Of a stretch of DNA of 64,000 nt, positions 62,391-64,000 are shown piece by piece. The notes below the pieces were generated by a model. That model was not told the origin of the DNA. It did not search any database and saw nothing but the letters and a program-made list of their open reading frames with translations. How positions within the stretch are numbered: position 1 is the first letter of the stretch; every line of letters starts with the position of its first letter. A program made the translations under genes and the position numbers. This stretch comes from Auanema rhodensis (lineage: Eukaryota > Nematoda > Chromadorea > Rhabditida > Rhabditidae): assembly GCA_964057225.1 (NCBI GenBank), contig OZ059897.1:5580001-5644000 (forward strand), in the 5' to 3' direction.

Positions 62391-63521
62391 ATGATTCGAC
62401 TTTTCTTTGTACTGATATTAGCTCAGGTAGGTGTACGACATCAACAATTTCTTGGGTCTATCACCAGATCAAGATCCAATTCTCAACATTTTAGCGAAAA
62501 ATTCGAAATTATGCTCATTATCAAGCTTGTCGTGGTGCAATCAAACTCATTTTTTTTTATTTTTTCTGAGAATAAATCGGAATCAACTTTCGATCTCTCG
62601 TTGCAGCACTAGTCAGAGTCAAAGCTTTAACTGATTCAATTATTTTTTTAAAGAAAAATGTAAAATCTGTATAAGAAAAAGCCGAATATTCAATTTTCTA
62701 GAAAGCACTGTCTTTCCAAGTTACACATATCTCTGAATGTGGAACTACACGTGGATGCTGGATGTTACCACCTGGATGCACAGGGTCGGACACTTGCTCT
62801 GTCATGATCACCTGGAAACATGAGGGCAGATCACTTAAAATTGAAATGGAGGTATTAATTTTAAAAATAATTCTTACCTGAATAAGCACTTCAGAGCGAG
62901 TTGAAAGAAAGTGACAAAGGCCGATGGATCGCCTTAGGCTTATCTAAGGATACTAGAATGGTGCAAAGTTTTATAATTTTAGATAGTAACAGAAACCAAT
63001 ATTTAGGGTAATGATACTGTTCTTGAATGTTATTATCCATCAGAAGGCCAAGGATCAGTTCATCTCTCTCATAATGCTCAAACTAACAATATTGTACTTC
63101 CAAAGGTGATTGGATAATATATTGCTCCTTCTACATGAGAGGTTTCAGGCCACCAGCCTTCTTGTCAAGGATAGTTATGCCGAAGTAAATGATGGACGCG
63201 CACTTTGTGGAGCTGAGTTATTGCTTGATAAAACTATTGTAATGGATAGCGAAAAGAAAATGGTAAGCCATGGTATGAAGTTACAATAGAAGCTCCTAAT
63301 TTTAAGATTCATGCCATTAGTCAAGGAAAGTATCACCTTTTCTTCGCAACTGGAGCCCTTTCTGCAGGTATACAGTTTGTGAAATAACTTCGAAATTCTA
63401 TTTCTATACAGAAGGTAAGAAGAAGGCTCATGCTATGGCTGGATCTGGATCTCCATGGAAATCTCGTGATTCTATTAGATTCTGTAAGGAATGCAGTTCA
63501 GCTTTTAAAATTGCTCAATAA
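62391..63521 (+). CDS. Secreted DOMON-domain protein with an apparent frameshift
   Basis: Six exons: 62391-62426, 62702-62851, 62895-62960, 63007-63105, 63149-63367, 63412-63521; about 226 residues. The signal peptide (MIRLFFVLILAQKALSF) is split by a 275-base intron. The DOMON domain follows: Cys-rich start ECGTTRGCWMLPPGC, then GRWIALGLSKDTRMGNDTVL, YYPSEGQ and a later ADGRALC-like block (NDGRALCG), all typical of worm DOMON proteins, which bind haem or sugars outside the cell. Within exon 5 the frame ending MDSEKKM runs into a stop, while the expected continuation (KPWYEVTIEAP, then GKYHLFFATGAL) is in another frame. The shift coincides with an AAAA run near 63254-63258. A one-base assembly error, a real indel or an unseen splice would explain it. 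The last exon keeps the expected frame. Confidence 0.8.
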
Positions 63522-63758
63522 ATCGAAAAATTCATAAAGAATTTAATATTTCTGACAGTAATGACTTCAAACACCGTAAACAGGGTTAATACAAAAATTA
63601 TGCTTAGAATATTGACAGTATAGTGATTTAGCCAAACTGGGCAGTATAAAGAAAACGTTAGGTAAGGACCAGAATTTGAATTATGTAAGTTCATAATTCT
63701 CTTTTTTAAAATACATATATCCAAAATTATGAGGCAAGATAAATTAAAGAAAAAAAAG

Positions 63759-64000
63759 TTAGTAAATAGGTCTGAAATTGGTAAAACATGATAATCATTC
63801 CCCCCGGATATCTTACAAATCTCTTGTTCTCTGATTCCAAATGCTGGATACCGAAGGTGGAACCGTAGGCTTAGCGATGTGATTGAAAACAGAAGTATTA
63901 ATCTGAAATATATTTTAAAACAAATCATCAAGATTTCAGTTTTACCTGCGTTCTTGGCAAAGTCATCCGCAAAACTTTTTCTCCGTCTTCCGTCATAGTT
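63759..64000 (-). CDS. 3' end of an unidentified gene (partial)
   Basis: Three phase-consistent minus-strand exon pieces: from beyond the window edge to 63946, then 63902-63817, then 63771-63759 with the stop. The visible C-terminus is about 50 residues, including EDGEKVLRMTLPRTQ, then KPTVPPSVSSIWNQRTRD and a final LPIY. The donors GTAAAA and GTAAGA and the TTTCAG acceptors look genuine, and the terminal exon is only 13 bases. The rest lies outside the window, so I cannot name the product. The gene converges with the DOMON gene, with 237 bases between their stop codons. Confidence 0.6.

Noticed and set aside
1-64000. tRNA, rRNA, CRISPR, prophage or bacterial operon features
   Set aside because: Looked for B-box-like GGTTCGA motifs, regular spacer repeats and polycistronic bacterial arrangement by eye; none convincing. 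A tRNAscan run would be the decisive test.

Overview
The window is nuclear DNA from a nematode, probably a member of Rhabditida. It is strongly AT-rich, and its genes are cut into many small exons by introns of mostly 40-60 nt that usually end in TTTCAG. It carries nematode-typical families: a seven-pass chemoreceptor of the Str superfamily, a patched-related (PTR) protein, a worm-type SLC17/MFS transporter and a secreted DOMON protein. Several start codons sit a few bases after a splice-acceptor-like site preceded by AT-rich sequence, which fits spliced-leader trans-splicing, although no leader can be seen. No species is proposed. I found no rRNA, tRNA, CRISPR array or bacterial-type operon.

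Layout: 1-12.9 kb holds no convincing gene, only microsatellites and pyrimidine-rich DNA. At 12.93-15.99 kb (+) there is a complete 12-exon SLC17-like transporter, followed at 16.14-16.28 kb by a decayed copy of its exon 11. At 18.35-19.95 kb (+) is a 7-exon Srh-like chemoreceptor. At 20.66-23.51 kb (-) is a 10-exon C2H2 zinc-finger protein with acidic C-terminal stretches. A desert at 23.5-34.7 kb separates it from a 27-exon PTR protein at 34.71-39.33 kb (+). A probable MITE-like inverted-repeat element lies at 39.83-40.31 kb. Two secreted proteins of unknown function follow at 40.75-42.27 kb and 43.36-43.79 kb (+), then carboxypeptidase Q (M28 family) at 44.37-46.73 kb (-). After another gene-poor stretch, with a tentative single-pass membrane protein at 50.46-50.75 kb, come a Ser/Pro-rich protein of unknown function (52.36-54.29 kb, +), a 31-exon cadherin (55.21-61.70 kb, +), a DOMON protein with an apparent frameshift (62.39-63.52 kb, +) and the 3' end of a gene on the minus strand (63.76-64.0 kb).

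The exon models were built by hand. Each was checked for splice phase, unbroken frame and family resemblance; in all the multi-exon models except the DOMON gene the spliced length is an exact multiple of three. The genes do not form an obvious pathway. Several act at the cell surface or outside the cell (transporter, receptor, PTR, cadherin, secreted proteins, secreted peptidase). The main sequence-level surprises are the frequent use of AAG 3' splice sites, one probable GC-AG intron, long strand-biased pyrimidine tracts upstream of genes, a transporter pseudo-exon, and an inverted-repeat element.
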